Origin: Virgibacillus ndiopensis
GTDB lineage: Bacteria; Bacillota; Bacilli; Bacillales; Amphibacillaceae
Direction: 5' to 3'
DNA length: 64,000 nucleotides
NCBI RefSeq assembly: GCF_900187325.1
Contig: NZ_FZMZ01000004.1
Location: 558,001 to 622,000, forward strand
The notes under the pieces were generated by a model. It was not told where the DNA came from, ran no database searches, and saw nothing but the letters and a program-made list of their open reading frames with translations. Position 1 is the stretch's first letter. Each line of letters starts with the position of its first letter. The translations under genes were made by a program, and so were the position numbers. Below are positions 50,455 through 58,082 of this stretch, piece after piece.

Positions 50455-50471
50455 AGTCATATGACTTAAGT
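50455..50471. promoter_or_regulatory. Palindrome upstream of the Spo0E-like gene
   Basis: AGTCATATGACT (50455-50466) is a perfect palindrome; overlapping TGACTTAAGT (50462-50471) equals most of the site at 38038. It lies 24 bp before the Spo0E-like start codon. Confidence 0.4.
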
Positions 50472-50494
50472 AATAGGGTGAGGAGAAGGAAATA

Positions 50495-50677
50495 ATGAAA
50501 CAAGTAATAAAACCAATGCATTACGATTTATCTACGGCTATTATAGTTAAAAAGAGAGAAATGATTGAACTAGGTATGAAGTTTGGGTTAGCAGATAAAA
50601 GAACCATTGAATGTAGTCAACAGCTTGACGATCTTTTAAATAGATTTGAAAATGTAAAAAAGCTGCGTTATGCATAA
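50495..50677 (+). CDS. Spo0E-like sporulation regulatory aspartyl-phosphate phosphatase
   Basis: A two-helix protein of 60 residues. The Spo0E motif is CSQQLDDLLNRF at 40-51, with Ser-x-x-Leu-Asp, where the Asp inserts into Spo0A-P and causes its dephosphorylation. The first helix is AIIVKKREMIELGMKFGL. Such proteins delay sporulation by draining the phosphorelay. The ribosome binding site is GGTGAGGAGAAGG. A palindrome just upstream suggests regulation. A terminator follows. Confidence 0.88.
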   Translation: MKQVIKPMHYDLSTAIIVKKREMIELGMKFGLADKRTIECSQQLDDLLNRFENVKKLRYA

Positions 50678-50700
50678 TTTATAAAGGTAACTGAAAAAGA

Positions 50701-50721
50701 TGAGCTTATAGTTTAAGCTCA
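50701..50721 (+). terminator. Terminator of the Spo0E-like gene
   Basis: TGAGCTTA (50701-50708) pairs with TAAGCTCA (50714-50721), 5-nt loop, followed by CTTTTTTCAG. Confidence 0.88.
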
Positions 50722-51011
50722 CTTTTTTCAGCCTTTAAGACAATATAAACAGCAGCTTTTACAAGGTTTGTTCGCCTTTTAATAATCCACTTCTTGGTCC
50801 ATACCAAGTGAGAGCCTTTTAAGTAAATCAAATAATTATATTAAAGAAGTGAAGTGTATATACTTCCGTAGTTCTCTCTGTGGACTGCGGCTCTTCTGTA
50901 CGTAGCGATGATAAGTCTGTGCATATCCAAAAATATATGAATGACCAAATAAAAAGAAAAGGAAGTAATGCTGCACTGTTGGAGCATTTAGATTGCAATT
51001 AAATCAACTTC
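50722..51011. other. Noncoding gap, possible repeat relic
   Basis: No coding frame is supported. Bases 50855-50930 (ATACTTCCGTAGTTC, then CTGTGGACTGCGGCTCTTC) show distant likeness to the dispersed repeat at 25675 but are too degraded to be sure. Confidence 0.3.
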
Positions 51012-51383
51012 TTACTTGATCCATTCCAAAAATTCTAGTCGATTCCCAAACGGATCATTTAAATAAAACCGATTCGCACCTGGCAGTTTGTCATCAACTT
51101 TAAACGTTATATCGTGGGCTTGTAAATGCTCTTTCATTGCTTCAATATTTTTCACATGAAATGCTGGGTGTGCTTTCTTGGCCGGATGAAAATCACTCTC
51201 AACTCCAATATGTACATGAACAGACCCGGACCGAAACCAAACTCCCCCACGCTTACGTAACGGTTCAGGTTTTTCTACTTCCTCGAACCCAAGTAATCCT
51301 TGAAAGAATTCCCTTGCTTTATTCTCCCCTCCGATAGGTGCTGCTAACTGAACATGATCGATAACTTCATATTGAAACGTCAC
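51012..51383 (-). CDS. VOC family (glyoxalase/bleomycin resistance-like) protein
   Basis: The start is GTG 51381-51383, 8 nt after GAGGGGG; a frame running up to 51494 adds 37 residues without homology. The 123 residues form the paired beta-alpha-beta-beta-beta fold: VIDHVQLAAPIGGENKAREF has the metal-ligand His, VHVHIGVESDFHPAKKAHPAF the next, and RFYLNDPFGNRLEFLEW the Glu near the C terminus. It may be a metal-dependent lyase or dioxygenase-like enzyme. No linked genes hint at its substrate. Confidence 0.85.
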   Translation of the reverse strand: MTFQYEVIDHVQLAAPIGGENKAREFFQGLLGFEEVEKPEPLRKRGGVWFRSGSVHVHIGVESDFHPAKKAHPAFHVKNIEAMKEHLQAHDITFKVDDKLPGANRFYLNDPFGNRLEFLEWIK

Positions 51384-51784
51384 TTCAAATTCCCCCTCTA
51401 TGTTTGACTTCATTATAGCTAACTGCATCCAATTAGTATAATATGAATTTTCAATCAAAGATAGCAAGTTTAGCTTATACCCTGAAAACGCCATGCAAAA
51501 AGATCAGTTTCAATTAAGAAACTGATCCTGGTTGTTATTATATGTAGGTACAGCCACGGTTGCCGTAATTTCTATATAAAAAGTTTTAAACCACCACTTC
51601 GCAAAGTGGGTGTTTGCAGAAACCTTCCTGTCTTCCGCTCAGTGACGGCCCGACATTAGAGTTCCAATTTAAAACTCCCTATTCATACATTAGAGGTTAA
51701 AACTTATTATGATTACGAACATCGTAGCTTGTATTTATATATTACATCTTCACCAAATAGATTTCAATGGTATATTTACCCATT
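51384..51784. other. Noncoding gap with short hairpin
   Basis: CCACTT/AAAGTGG (51592-51608) forms a short hairpin within text (TTCCGCTCAGTGACGG and nearby) that may be a further relic of the dispersed repeat. Nothing else is recognised. Confidence 0.35.
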
Positions 51785-52042
51785 TTAAAACAATAATTCA
51801 TAAACCTCGTTTAGTTCTTTTACCCTATTATCATGTTGTACATTCTTTGCGTAGTTTATTTCTCTTTCTAACATAGCATTTAAATATTGCATCTCATCAT
51901 CGTTCAAATCCTCAACAAACTCACCCTCACCTTTGTAATTTCCACGTTCCAATTTTTGATATATTTGCCTACAAATATCGCTTTCTATATAGTTTGATAG
52001 CGATTCTCGTAAATATTCTAATGTGTTATCGATTAGTCTCAC
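51785..52042 (-). CDS. csgA: Sigma-G-dependent spore protein CsgA
   Basis: A small acid-soluble spore protein of 80-85 residues, made in the forespore. LEYLRESLSNYIESDICRQI and VEDLNDDEMQYLNAMLEREI, ending KELNEVYELLF, closely follow Bacillus CsgA. The start is uncertain. GTG 52040-52042 lies directly on the only ribosome binding site (AAAGGTGAG), while the Bacillus subtilis protein would begin at the ATC three codons later, which has better spacing. The next gene upstream, 12 bp away, encodes another small hydrophilic protein, so they are probably one forespore operon. Confidence 0.9.
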   Translation of the reverse strand: MRLIDNTLEYLRESLSNYIESDICRQIYQKLERGNYKGEGEFVEDLNDDEMQYLNAMLEREINYAKNVQHDNRVKELNEVYELLF

Positions 52043-52054
52043 CTTTTCTTACAT

Positions 52055-52195
52055 TTATCTTTTTGTATTTGTTTTTTTGGCACGCTGCTCAAGTTGTGAT
52101 TTTGGCGCTTGATCTTCCACATCCTCCGTTAACCCCTGTTGGTTGACGCTACTATTCACCCGATTTTTACTCCGATTATTCTTCTTTTCGCTCAT
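52055..52195 (-). CDS. Small hydrophilic protein, probable spore protein
   Basis: Start ATG 52193-52195 lies 8 nt after AGGAGG. The 46 residues are basic and polar (MSEKKNNRSKNRVNSSVNQQ at the start, a short acidic centre LTEDVEDQ, then QLEQRAKKTNTKR). This resembles the minor small acid-soluble spore proteins, such as YfhD or SspO types, without a clear match. It lies 12 bp before csgA in the same direction, which supports forespore expression. Confidence 0.75.
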   Translation of the reverse strand: MSEKKNNRSKNRVNSSVNQQGLTEDVEDQAPKSQLEQRAKKTNTKR

Positions 52196-52342
52196 ACAAA
52201 ACACCTCCTGTAGATAGTGTTTCAAAATCATGGTATTATATACAGCTACAAAATGTAAATAACACTTTACATCTATAAACTTATGTGCTATAGAATATGT
52301 AAATATGTAGTTACATTATAAGGTGATGAGGACCTAACGTCT

Positions 52343-52593
52343 CTTAAAAACAACATAAGAGAAATACGAAGGGAATTAAGCAACTAAAAATGGTAGAAGA
52401 TCTACAAGTGACACGCCAAACATTTACCGCCATCGAAAAAGATAAGTACAATTCCAGCTTAGAATTAGCGCTAAAGATTGTTAACTATTTTATTTACATA
52501 TTAAGTGATGAATTTTTGTATTATTGCTACAATAATAGCAAGCATAATTGTCGTTTCTTATTACATTTAATAATTTTCAATGAAATTAAATAA
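52343..52593 (+). pseudogene. Xre family HTH regulator, broken
   Basis: The frame at 52343 reads LKNNIREIRREL, the usual start of small Xre-type regulators, but has no start codon and stops at TAA within SN*. The text resumes in another frame at 52381 as QLKMVEDLQVTRQTFTAIEK, then DKYNSSLELALKIVNYF, the recognition helix and end of the domain. The C-terminal IYILSDEFLYY replaces the expected SIDEIF region. There are at least two lesions and a lost start, so it is inactive. It adjoins a small membrane protein gene, a common pairing in Bacillaceae. Confidence 0.8.
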
Positions 52594-52608
52594 GAGAGGT
52601 AAATGACC

Positions 52609-52770
52609 ATGGCAGAGAAAATGAATAAAAATGATACAAGTACTTGGATTGTGTTGGGTATAGCTATAGGTGTTACGGGTGGAGTAATTTTTGATAACAT
52701 CGCTGTTGGAATTGCAGCAGGTCTTGCAATAGGCTTAGCTATAAGTTCTGGTGTTAATAAGAAGAAATAA
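52609..52770 (+). CDS. Small glycine-zipper membrane protein
   Basis: Start ATG 52609 lies 8 nt after AGAGAGGT; an in-frame ATG two codons earlier is too close. The 53 residues have a polar start (MAEKMNKNDTST) and then a long Gly/Ala/Ile-rich hydrophobic region (WIVLGIAIGVTGGVIFDNIA, then VGIAAGLAIGLAIS) with repeated small-xxx-small spacing, and a KKK end. Such proteins often lie beside a small Xre regulator, which here is broken. Function unknown. Confidence 0.78.
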   Translation: MAEKMNKNDTSTWIVLGIAIGVTGGVIFDNIAVGIAAGLAIGLAISSGVNKKK

Positions 52771-52807
52771 GAATAATCCAAAGCTTTAAGAAGGAGATGA
52801 TATTGAG

Positions 52808-53401
52808 TTGAAAGATAATTTAGAAGCATTAATAAGGGTGATTCCTACTATTGAAGAAGGTAGACGTTTTATATTAGGTGTGGATGGTTTAAGCCGTTCC
52901 GGAAAAACAACAATTGTGAATAAACTTAAAAAAATATTAAGGGATGAGAACAACACAGTCTATGTTTTTCATATTGACGATCACATTGTTGAGAGAAAAA
53001 AACGTTACCATACTGAACATGAAGAGTGGTTTGAGTATTATTACCTACAATGGGACATAAATTGGTTGCGCGACAATTTTTTTACTAAACTTAGGTATTC
53101 TAATGATCTTAACCTTCCTTTTTATGATGGTGATTCAGACGTATGTACGATGGTGAATGTAAAACCTCCCGATTCCAGTATTATCATAATCGAAGGTGTT
53201 TTTCTTCAACGGCAAGAGTGGAGGGATTTTTATGATTATGTCGTTTATTTGGATTCCCCAAGGGATAAACGATTTCAGCGTGAAAGTAATCATACACAAA
53301 AAGCTATTGAAAAATTCAAAAATAGATATTGGAAGGCAGAAGAATTTTATATACAATCCGAATCCCCAAAAAAAAATGCGGATTTAGTTTTAAATGGATA
53401 G
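52808..53401 (+). CDS. Uridine kinase-like P-loop phosphotransferase
   Basis: A protein of 197 residues with Walker A VDGLSRSGKTT at 25-35. IDDHIVERKKRYHTEHEEWF has the Asp of the phosphoryl acceptor site. IIIIEGVFLQRQEW is the second conserved strand, and YLDSPRDKRFQRE the lid. It is of the uridine kinase/PRK type seen as stand-alone genes in Bacillus. The nucleoside or other substrate is not certain. The start is TTG 52808 with AAGGAG 11 nt before, so translation may be weak. It follows the small membrane protein gene by 37 bp. Confidence 0.83.
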   Translation: MKDNLEALIRVIPTIEEGRRFILGVDGLSRSGKTTIVNKLKKILRDENNTVYVFHIDDHIVERKKRYHTEHEEWFEYYYLQWDINWLRDNFFTKLRYSNDLNLPFYDGDSDVCTMVNVKPPDSSIIIIEGVFLQRQEWRDFYDYVVYLDSPRDKRFQRESNHTQKAIEKFKNRYWKAEEFYIQSESPKKNADLVLNG

Positions 53402-53433
53402 AGGAGAAAAAAATTTTGTACTTTCCCCTCTAT
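53398..53433. terminator. Hairpin between convergent genes
   Basis: ATAGAGG (53398-53404) with CCTCTAT (53427-53433) and GAAA with TTTC inside it. The T-run lies mostly in the loop, so function as a shared terminator is only likely. Confidence 0.5.
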
Positions 53434-53442
53434 TCCAATCCC

Positions 53443-55053
53443 TTACTCCGCACTCAATCCTTCATACCGCTCTCTCAATGACCGCTTCAGCACTTTCCCA
53501 CTAGGATTTTTAGGTAAAGTATCAGCAAAGTCTACATACTTGGGCACTTTAAAGGTAGACAGTTTCGATTTACAAAACTCAATAACAACCTCTTTCGTCA
53601 GGCTTGATCCATCTTTTGGAACGATAATTGCCGTCACCGCCTCTATCCAGTACGCATCAGGAATACCGACAACAGCCACTTCTGAAACACCATCCAATTG
53701 ATAAATGGTTTCTTCAACTTCCCTGCTCGACACGTTAACGCCGCCAGTATTGATCATATCCTTTTTCCGGTCGATAATTGTTATATATCCTTCGTCATCC
53801 ATTACGCCAAGATCACCACTATGGAACCAACCACCACGAAATGCTTCGGCAGTTTTCTTAGGATCATGTAAATATCCTTTCATTGTGTGTGGTGTACGAT
53901 GAACAATCTCACCAATCTCACCGCGAGGTACTTCGTTGTCTTGATCGTCAACGATCCTTGTTTGCACATTTAGTGTTGCCTTACCCGCCGAACCAATTTT
54001 TCGTAATTGATCGTCGGGTTGCAATGCTGTTGCTAATGGAGCTACTTCGGTTTGTCCATAAAAATTCCAGAATTTAGCATTCGGTAACCGCTCAGCTAAC
54101 TCCTTTAAAATTTCTCGAGGCATAATTGCTGCACCATAATAACATTTTTCCAATGAAGAAAGGTCACGTTTATCAAAGTCTGGGTGACGTAATAACCCAA
54201 TCCAGACAGTTGGTGGAGCGAAAAGAAGTGTTGCCGCTTCTTCCTCAATAGTTTTCAAAATAACCTCCGGACTAGCAGTTCCTAAAATAATTCCACTTGA
54301 TCCAACATATATGCTCGGACCTAAAAACACATGTAATTGCGCACTATGGTATAACGGCAATGCGTGAATTGCCACATCCCTTTCTTCCATTTTTCCATCA
54401 ATAACACAACTGACATATTCGCTTATTAAGCTTTTATGGGAAAGCATTACCCCTTTAGGACGAGATTCTGTTCCACTCGTATACAACACGTGAGCAAGAG
54501 TCTCATCAGAAATCTCCGCCTCAACAAAATCAGTCGATTTCCCCACACGTATTAAAGACAATTGCTCCCATGATGCAAGCTCTTCCCTAGACTCGTATGT
54601 ATCAGGCAAATCTATTAAATATTTATGGGCAATCGGAGCATTGCCTTTAGCACCTTCAAGAACTGGTGCATATTCTTCTGAAGCAATAAAACCGGTAACC
54701 TCCGCATGCTCAATGATATATCGAACATCCTCACCTGTCAGCATGTAATTAATTGGAATCATCACTGCACCAATTCTTGCTAAAGCAAAATTCACAACAA
54801 CAAAGTCTAAACTGTTCTTGGACATCACTGTAACCATTTCACCCTTTTTCATTCCTTTTTCTAGAAAGGCATGTGCTGTCTGATTGACCAGATTATCCAA
54901 CTCTGCATAGGTCAGACGCTTGTCCTCATAGCGAATCGCAAATTTTTCCGGTGTACGGTCACGTGTCCTTGCTAGTAAATCCCCTAACGCATTTCTCCGT
55001 GCACGTTCCAACAACTTGGAAAGCTCAACATTTTCATTTGCCTGTGTGCTCAT
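53443..55053 (-). CDS. Acyl-CoA synthetase (AMP-forming, class I adenylate-forming)
   Basis: The enzyme of 536 residues activates a carboxylic acid, probably a fatty acid, to its CoA thioester via an acyl-AMP. Motifs in order: the P-loop-like YTSGTESRPKGVMLSHKSL (A3), the substrate-pocket helix start HALPLYHSAQLHVF (A4), FWNFYGQTEVAPLAT (A5), RGGWFHSGDLGVMDDEGYI (A7), IDRKKDMINTGGVNVSSREV (A8) and the catalytic lysine in PKNPSGKVLKRSLRERY (A10). All are complete. Chain length is not predictable. No beta-oxidation gene is adjacent. The start is ATG after AAGGAGTGGGA. Confidence 0.93.
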   Translation of the reverse strand: MSTQANENVELSKLLERARRNALGDLLARTRDRTPEKFAIRYEDKRLTYAELDNLVNQTAHAFLEKGMKKGEMVTVMSKNSLDFVVVNFALARIGAVMIPINYMLTGEDVRYIIEHAEVTGFIASEEYAPVLEGAKGNAPIAHKYLIDLPDTYESREELASWEQLSLIRVGKSTDFVEAEISDETLAHVLYTSGTESRPKGVMLSHKSLISEYVSCVIDGKMEERDVAIHALPLYHSAQLHVFLGPSIYVGSSGIILGTASPEVILKTIEEEAATLLFAPPTVWIGLLRHPDFDKRDLSSLEKCYYGAAIMPREILKELAERLPNAKFWNFYGQTEVAPLATALQPDDQLRKIGSAGKATLNVQTRIVDDQDNEVPRGEIGEIVHRTPHTMKGYLHDPKKTAEAFRGGWFHSGDLGVMDDEGYITIIDRKKDMINTGGVNVSSREVEETIYQLDGVSEVAVVGIPDAYWIEAVTAIIVPKDGSSLTKEVVIEFCKSKLSTFKVPKYVDFADTLPKNPSGKVLKRSLRERYEGLSAE

Positions 55054-55160
55054 TGTCCCACTCCTTAAATGAATTAATAACGTATGCTATCCCTCACGTT
55101 GAATTTTCTTTCTTTTATTTTAATTCAGATAATTAATGTTGGCAAGTGGCGTTCATAAGA

Positions 55161-55244
55161 ATTGGATCGTATTTCGCATATTTTGGATCGTATTTCTACT
55201 AATTCGACTCGTATTTACTGAGTTTGGATTGTATTCCCATTATT
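55161..55244. repeat. 21-bp tandem repeat, four degenerate units
   Basis: Units near 55161, 55182, 55203 and 55223 share (T)TTGGATCGTATTTC followed by a variable 6-7 bp. The first two units are nearly identical, the third (TTCGACTCGTATTTAC) and fourth (TTTGGATTGTATTCCC) diverge. The array lies in the 410-bp gap between the acyl-CoA ligase start and the coat protein gene. The rest of that gap is AT-rich without a clear feature. Confidence 0.75.
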
Positions 55245-55463
55245 TGTGCTTCCTCCCTATTCTCAACAGTTTCCCCGCCTAAAACACAACAAAATACCAA
55301 TTAATTAACTACACTTCTTCAAGCATTCGCTTAAGTATATCCTTCTATTTTCACTACCCTATATTATTTAACTACTGTGCTTTCTGCCCAATTTCAATCT
55401 TTATGGTGCCATTACTCTCGCCTATGAATATAGTGAAAATGACTATATATTAGGAGGATAACT

Positions 55464-55979
55464 ATGGTATCTCTGGAGTCATTTTCAAGAAATAATCCCG
55501 ACCATTTAGCGTGGCATGAGACGATGGAAATACATGAACTTGTTGCATTACAATCTATAGCATTAATGAAATTAAAGAGCTCAGTAGATAAGATACAAGA
55601 TGGTATGCTACGGGCACTTTATCTGCAGACAATCAAAGATCTAGAAATGAACATTACAGAGCTTATTCAATTTTATTCATTAGCACCCAGGAACGATGAT
55701 GAATATGATAGGCGAGAGTTAGGTACAGGATTTTATGCAGGGGACCTATTGGGATTTGCTAAAACAGCGGTACGTACCTATGCTGCTGCTATCACTGAAA
55801 CAGCGACACCAGCTTTACGTGAAACATTAAACAAACACCTTCAAAAGACAATTCAAACGCATGGGAAGGTCTTTAATTATATGTATGGAAAGGGAATGTA
55901 CCCAGCCTATAACCTTGAAAAATTACTGCAAAATGATTTACAGAATGCCCACAAGGCTTTGGAAATGAATTATAAGTAA
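55464..55979 (+). CDS. CotF family spore coat protein
   Basis: A protein of 171 residues of the Coat_F family. The start of the domain is LAWHETMEIHELVALQSIAL, the pattern shared by Bacillus CotF and its relatives. It is all-helical: LRALYLQTIKDLEMNITELI, then LGFAKTAVRTYAAAITETAT, and TPALRETLNKHLQKTI. It would form part of the spore coat, made in the mother cell. ATG 55464 follows TAGGAGG. I see no clear SigE or SigK promoter. A stand-alone gene. Confidence 0.88.
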   Translation: MVSLESFSRNNPDHLAWHETMEIHELVALQSIALMKLKSSVDKIQDGMLRALYLQTIKDLEMNITELIQFYSLAPRNDDEYDRRELGTGFYAGDLLGFAKTAVRTYAAAITETATPALRETLNKHLQKTIQTHGKVFNYMYGKGMYPAYNLEKLLQNDLQNAHKALEMNYK

Positions 55980-56095
55980 ATTTCGTTATGTCATAGTAGT
56001 ATACTAGATGTTTCCACGTGTATTTTTCCTTTTTCAACTAAATGGTATTGTACTATTTCGCACGCTTACCACACGTTATGACGTTTTGCATCAAA

Positions 56096-56125
56096 AAGAT
56101 CCCTACACAAAAACGTAGGGATCTT
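56096..56125 (-). terminator. Terminator of the rbs operon
   Basis: AAGATCCCTAC (56096-56106) pairs with GTAGGGATCTT (56115-56125), followed on the minus strand by TTTGATGC. It lies 16 bp after the rbsB stop. Confidence 0.9.
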
Positions 56126-56141
56126 CACTATCTTAATCTAA

Positions 56142-57086
56142 TTACTCTGTGACTAACTGTAATTCAACTGGAATAAACTTTTCAACAGATTCACCATTAA
56201 CTACCTTACCTGCTGCGTCAATAGCCTTTTGTCCGATTAATTCTGGTTGCTGTGCAACTGTTGCAGCCATTTTACCTTCTTTTACCGCTGCACGGGCATC
56301 ATCTGTAGCGTCAAAACCGACAACGATTACATCTTCAAGCAAACCTTTTGATTCAAGCGCTTGTACCGCACCTAATGCCATTTCATCGTTATGTGCAAAT
56401 ACTGCGTTAATTTTATCTGTACCTTGAAGGATATTTTCCATCACAGTTAAGCCTTCTGTTCTGTCAAAGTTTGCTGATTGTTTGGCAACAACTTCTATTC
56501 CATCGATTTCATCAACGATGTTATGGAACCCTTCTCCGCGCTCTCGTGTTGCGGATGCACCCGGAATTCCTTCCAGCTCCACAACTTTACCTTTTTCGCC
56601 TAATTGCTCTGCGATGAATTCTCCTGCCATTTCTCCACCAGCCACGTTATCGGAAGCGATGTGTGTTACAACTTCGCCACCCTCAGAACTACGGTCAACT
56701 GTAATAACTGGTACACCAGCATCGTTAGCTAGTTCAACAGCAGTCACAACTGCTGCTGAATCTGTTGGATTGACTAATAGTACATCAATATCTTGTTGTA
56801 ATAAATCTTCAACATCACTTAATTGTGTTGATGGATCATTTTGTGCATCAGAAGTTAGAATTTCATAGCCTGCCTTCTTTGCTGCAGCTTCAGCACCATC
56901 ACGTAGCGTTACAAAAAACGGGTTGTTTAGTGTTGAAATAGATAAACCAATTTTCACACTATCTTCTTCTGATCCATTATCCTTTGAGCCTTCTGATTCG
57001 TCTGATGAACTAGGGGCCTCTGTTGAACATGCAGTAATAACTAAAAGCAATACAAGTAGTGCTAAAGTTTTTATCCATTTACTCAT
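56142..57086 (-). CDS. rbsB: D-ribose-binding lipoprotein RbsB
   Basis: The extracellular ribose-binding protein of the importer has 314 residues. A lipoprotein signal peptide ends in LVITACSTEA (Cys20). A serine/glutamate-rich linker leads to the type I periplasmic-binding fold: VKIGLSISTLNNPFFVTLRDG, DVLLVNPTDSAAVV, VITVDRSSEGGEVVTHIASD, NINAVFAHNDEMALGAVQAL-like and IVVGFDATDDARAAVKEGK. Asn, Arg and Asp residues in these segments bind ribose in homologues. It is the last gene of the operon, as in Bacillus subtilis. A start ATG with AGGAAATACAAA gives moderate initiation. Confidence 0.95.
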   Translation of the reverse strand: MSKWIKTLALLVLLLVITACSTEAPSSSDESEGSKDNGSEEDSVKIGLSISTLNNPFFVTLRDGAEAAAKKAGYEILTSDAQNDPSTQLSDVEDLLQQDIDVLLVNPTDSAAVVTAVELANDAGVPVITVDRSSEGGEVVTHIASDNVAGGEMAGEFIAEQLGEKGKVVELEGIPGASATRERGEGFHNIVDEIDGIEVVAKQSANFDRTEGLTVMENILQGTDKINAVFAHNDEMALGAVQALESKGLLEDVIVVGFDATDDARAAVKEGKMAATVAQQPELIGQKAIDAAGKVVNGESVEKFIPVELQLVTE

Positions 57087-57146
57087 TTTGTATTTCCTCC
57101 CATGGAAAATGTTTAGTTAAAGTGTTCTAATTGAACACGTGAAACC

Positions 57147-58082
57147 TTACTTAGATCTTCGGTCAAGCAAGACAGCAAGTAAGATAACGCCACCTTTGAC
57201 AATTTGTTGATAGAACGATGATACGTTTAATAGATTTAGCCCGTTATCAAGAACACCAATAATTAATGCACCCACAAGTGTACCGACGATTCTACCGCGT
57301 CCACCCATCAAGCTCGTACCACCGATAACGACAGCAGCAATCGCATCTAATTCGTACATTGATCCTGCTGTTGGTTGTGCTGAGTTCAATCGGCTTGTTA
57401 AAATAATTCCTGCTAAGACCGATAGCATACCAGTTAATGAATATACCCAGATTTTTACTCGATCAGCTCTTATACCCGAAAGAGTTGACGCTTCTTCATT
57501 TCCGCCGACAGCATATACCTGTCTGCCGAAAACAGTTTTACGTAGCACAAAATATAAAATTAGAAATACACCAAGCATAAGGATAACAGGAAACGGAATA
57601 CCAAACACATATCCGCGACCAATCATTTCAAATGCAAAACTATCCGACAATCCTGTAATTGGTTTTCCATCGGTATAAACAAGTGTAACACCACGGAAAA
57701 CTGTCATCGTAGCAAGTGTTGCAATAAATGGTGCAACTTTCCCTTTTGTAATAATAAGACCATTCACCGCACCTAGTGCTAAACCAATTATTAACCCAAT
57801 AAACACAGCAAAAATTGGATCCATTCCACTCGAAAGCATACCCGCAGTTAATGCACTTCCTAAAGCTAAAATAGAACCAACGGATAAATCGATCCCCGCT
57901 GTTAAAATTACAAACGTCATACCAAATGCTATAAGTGCGTTAACCGAAACCTGACGTAGTAGATTAAGAATATTATCTAGTGTGAAGAAATTATCACTTA
58001 AAAATCCTAATATGATCATAATTACGATTAAACCAATAAATGGACCAATTTTTGCAAAGTTAGTTACTAATAAGCGCTTCAT
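57147..58082 (-). CDS. rbsC: Ribose ABC transporter permease RbsC
   Basis: The membrane permease of the ribose importer has 311 residues and about ten helices of the branched-chain/sugar type (BPD_transp_2). [20 protein letters not shown] and the coupling motif [19 protein letters not shown] (EAA-like loop, here NEEAS) contact Rbs[22 protein letters not shown] is the second strongly conserved stretch. The start lies inside the end of rbsA (23-nt overlap) after GGAGGGGAGAATC, so translation is coupled. Confidence 0.95.
   Translation of the reverse strand: MKRLLVTNFAKIGPFIGLIVIMIILGFLSDNFFTLDNILNLLRQVSVNALIAFGMTFVILTAGIDLSVGSILALGSALTAGMLSSGMDPIFAVFIGLIIGLALGAVNGLIITKGKVAPFIATLATMTVFRGVTLVYTDGKPITGLSDSFAFEMIGRGYVFGIPFPVILMLGVFLILYFVLRKTVFGRQVYAVGGNEEASTLSGIRADRVKIWVYSLTGMLSVLAGIILTSRLNSAQPTAGSMYELDAIAAVVIGGTSLMGGRGRIVGTLVGALIIGVLDNGLNLLNVSSFYQQIVKGGVILLAVLLDRRSK

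Noticed and set aside
55161-55244. CRISPR or attachment-site repeats
   Set aside because: The variable part between conserved cores is only 6-7 bp and no integrase gene is near.
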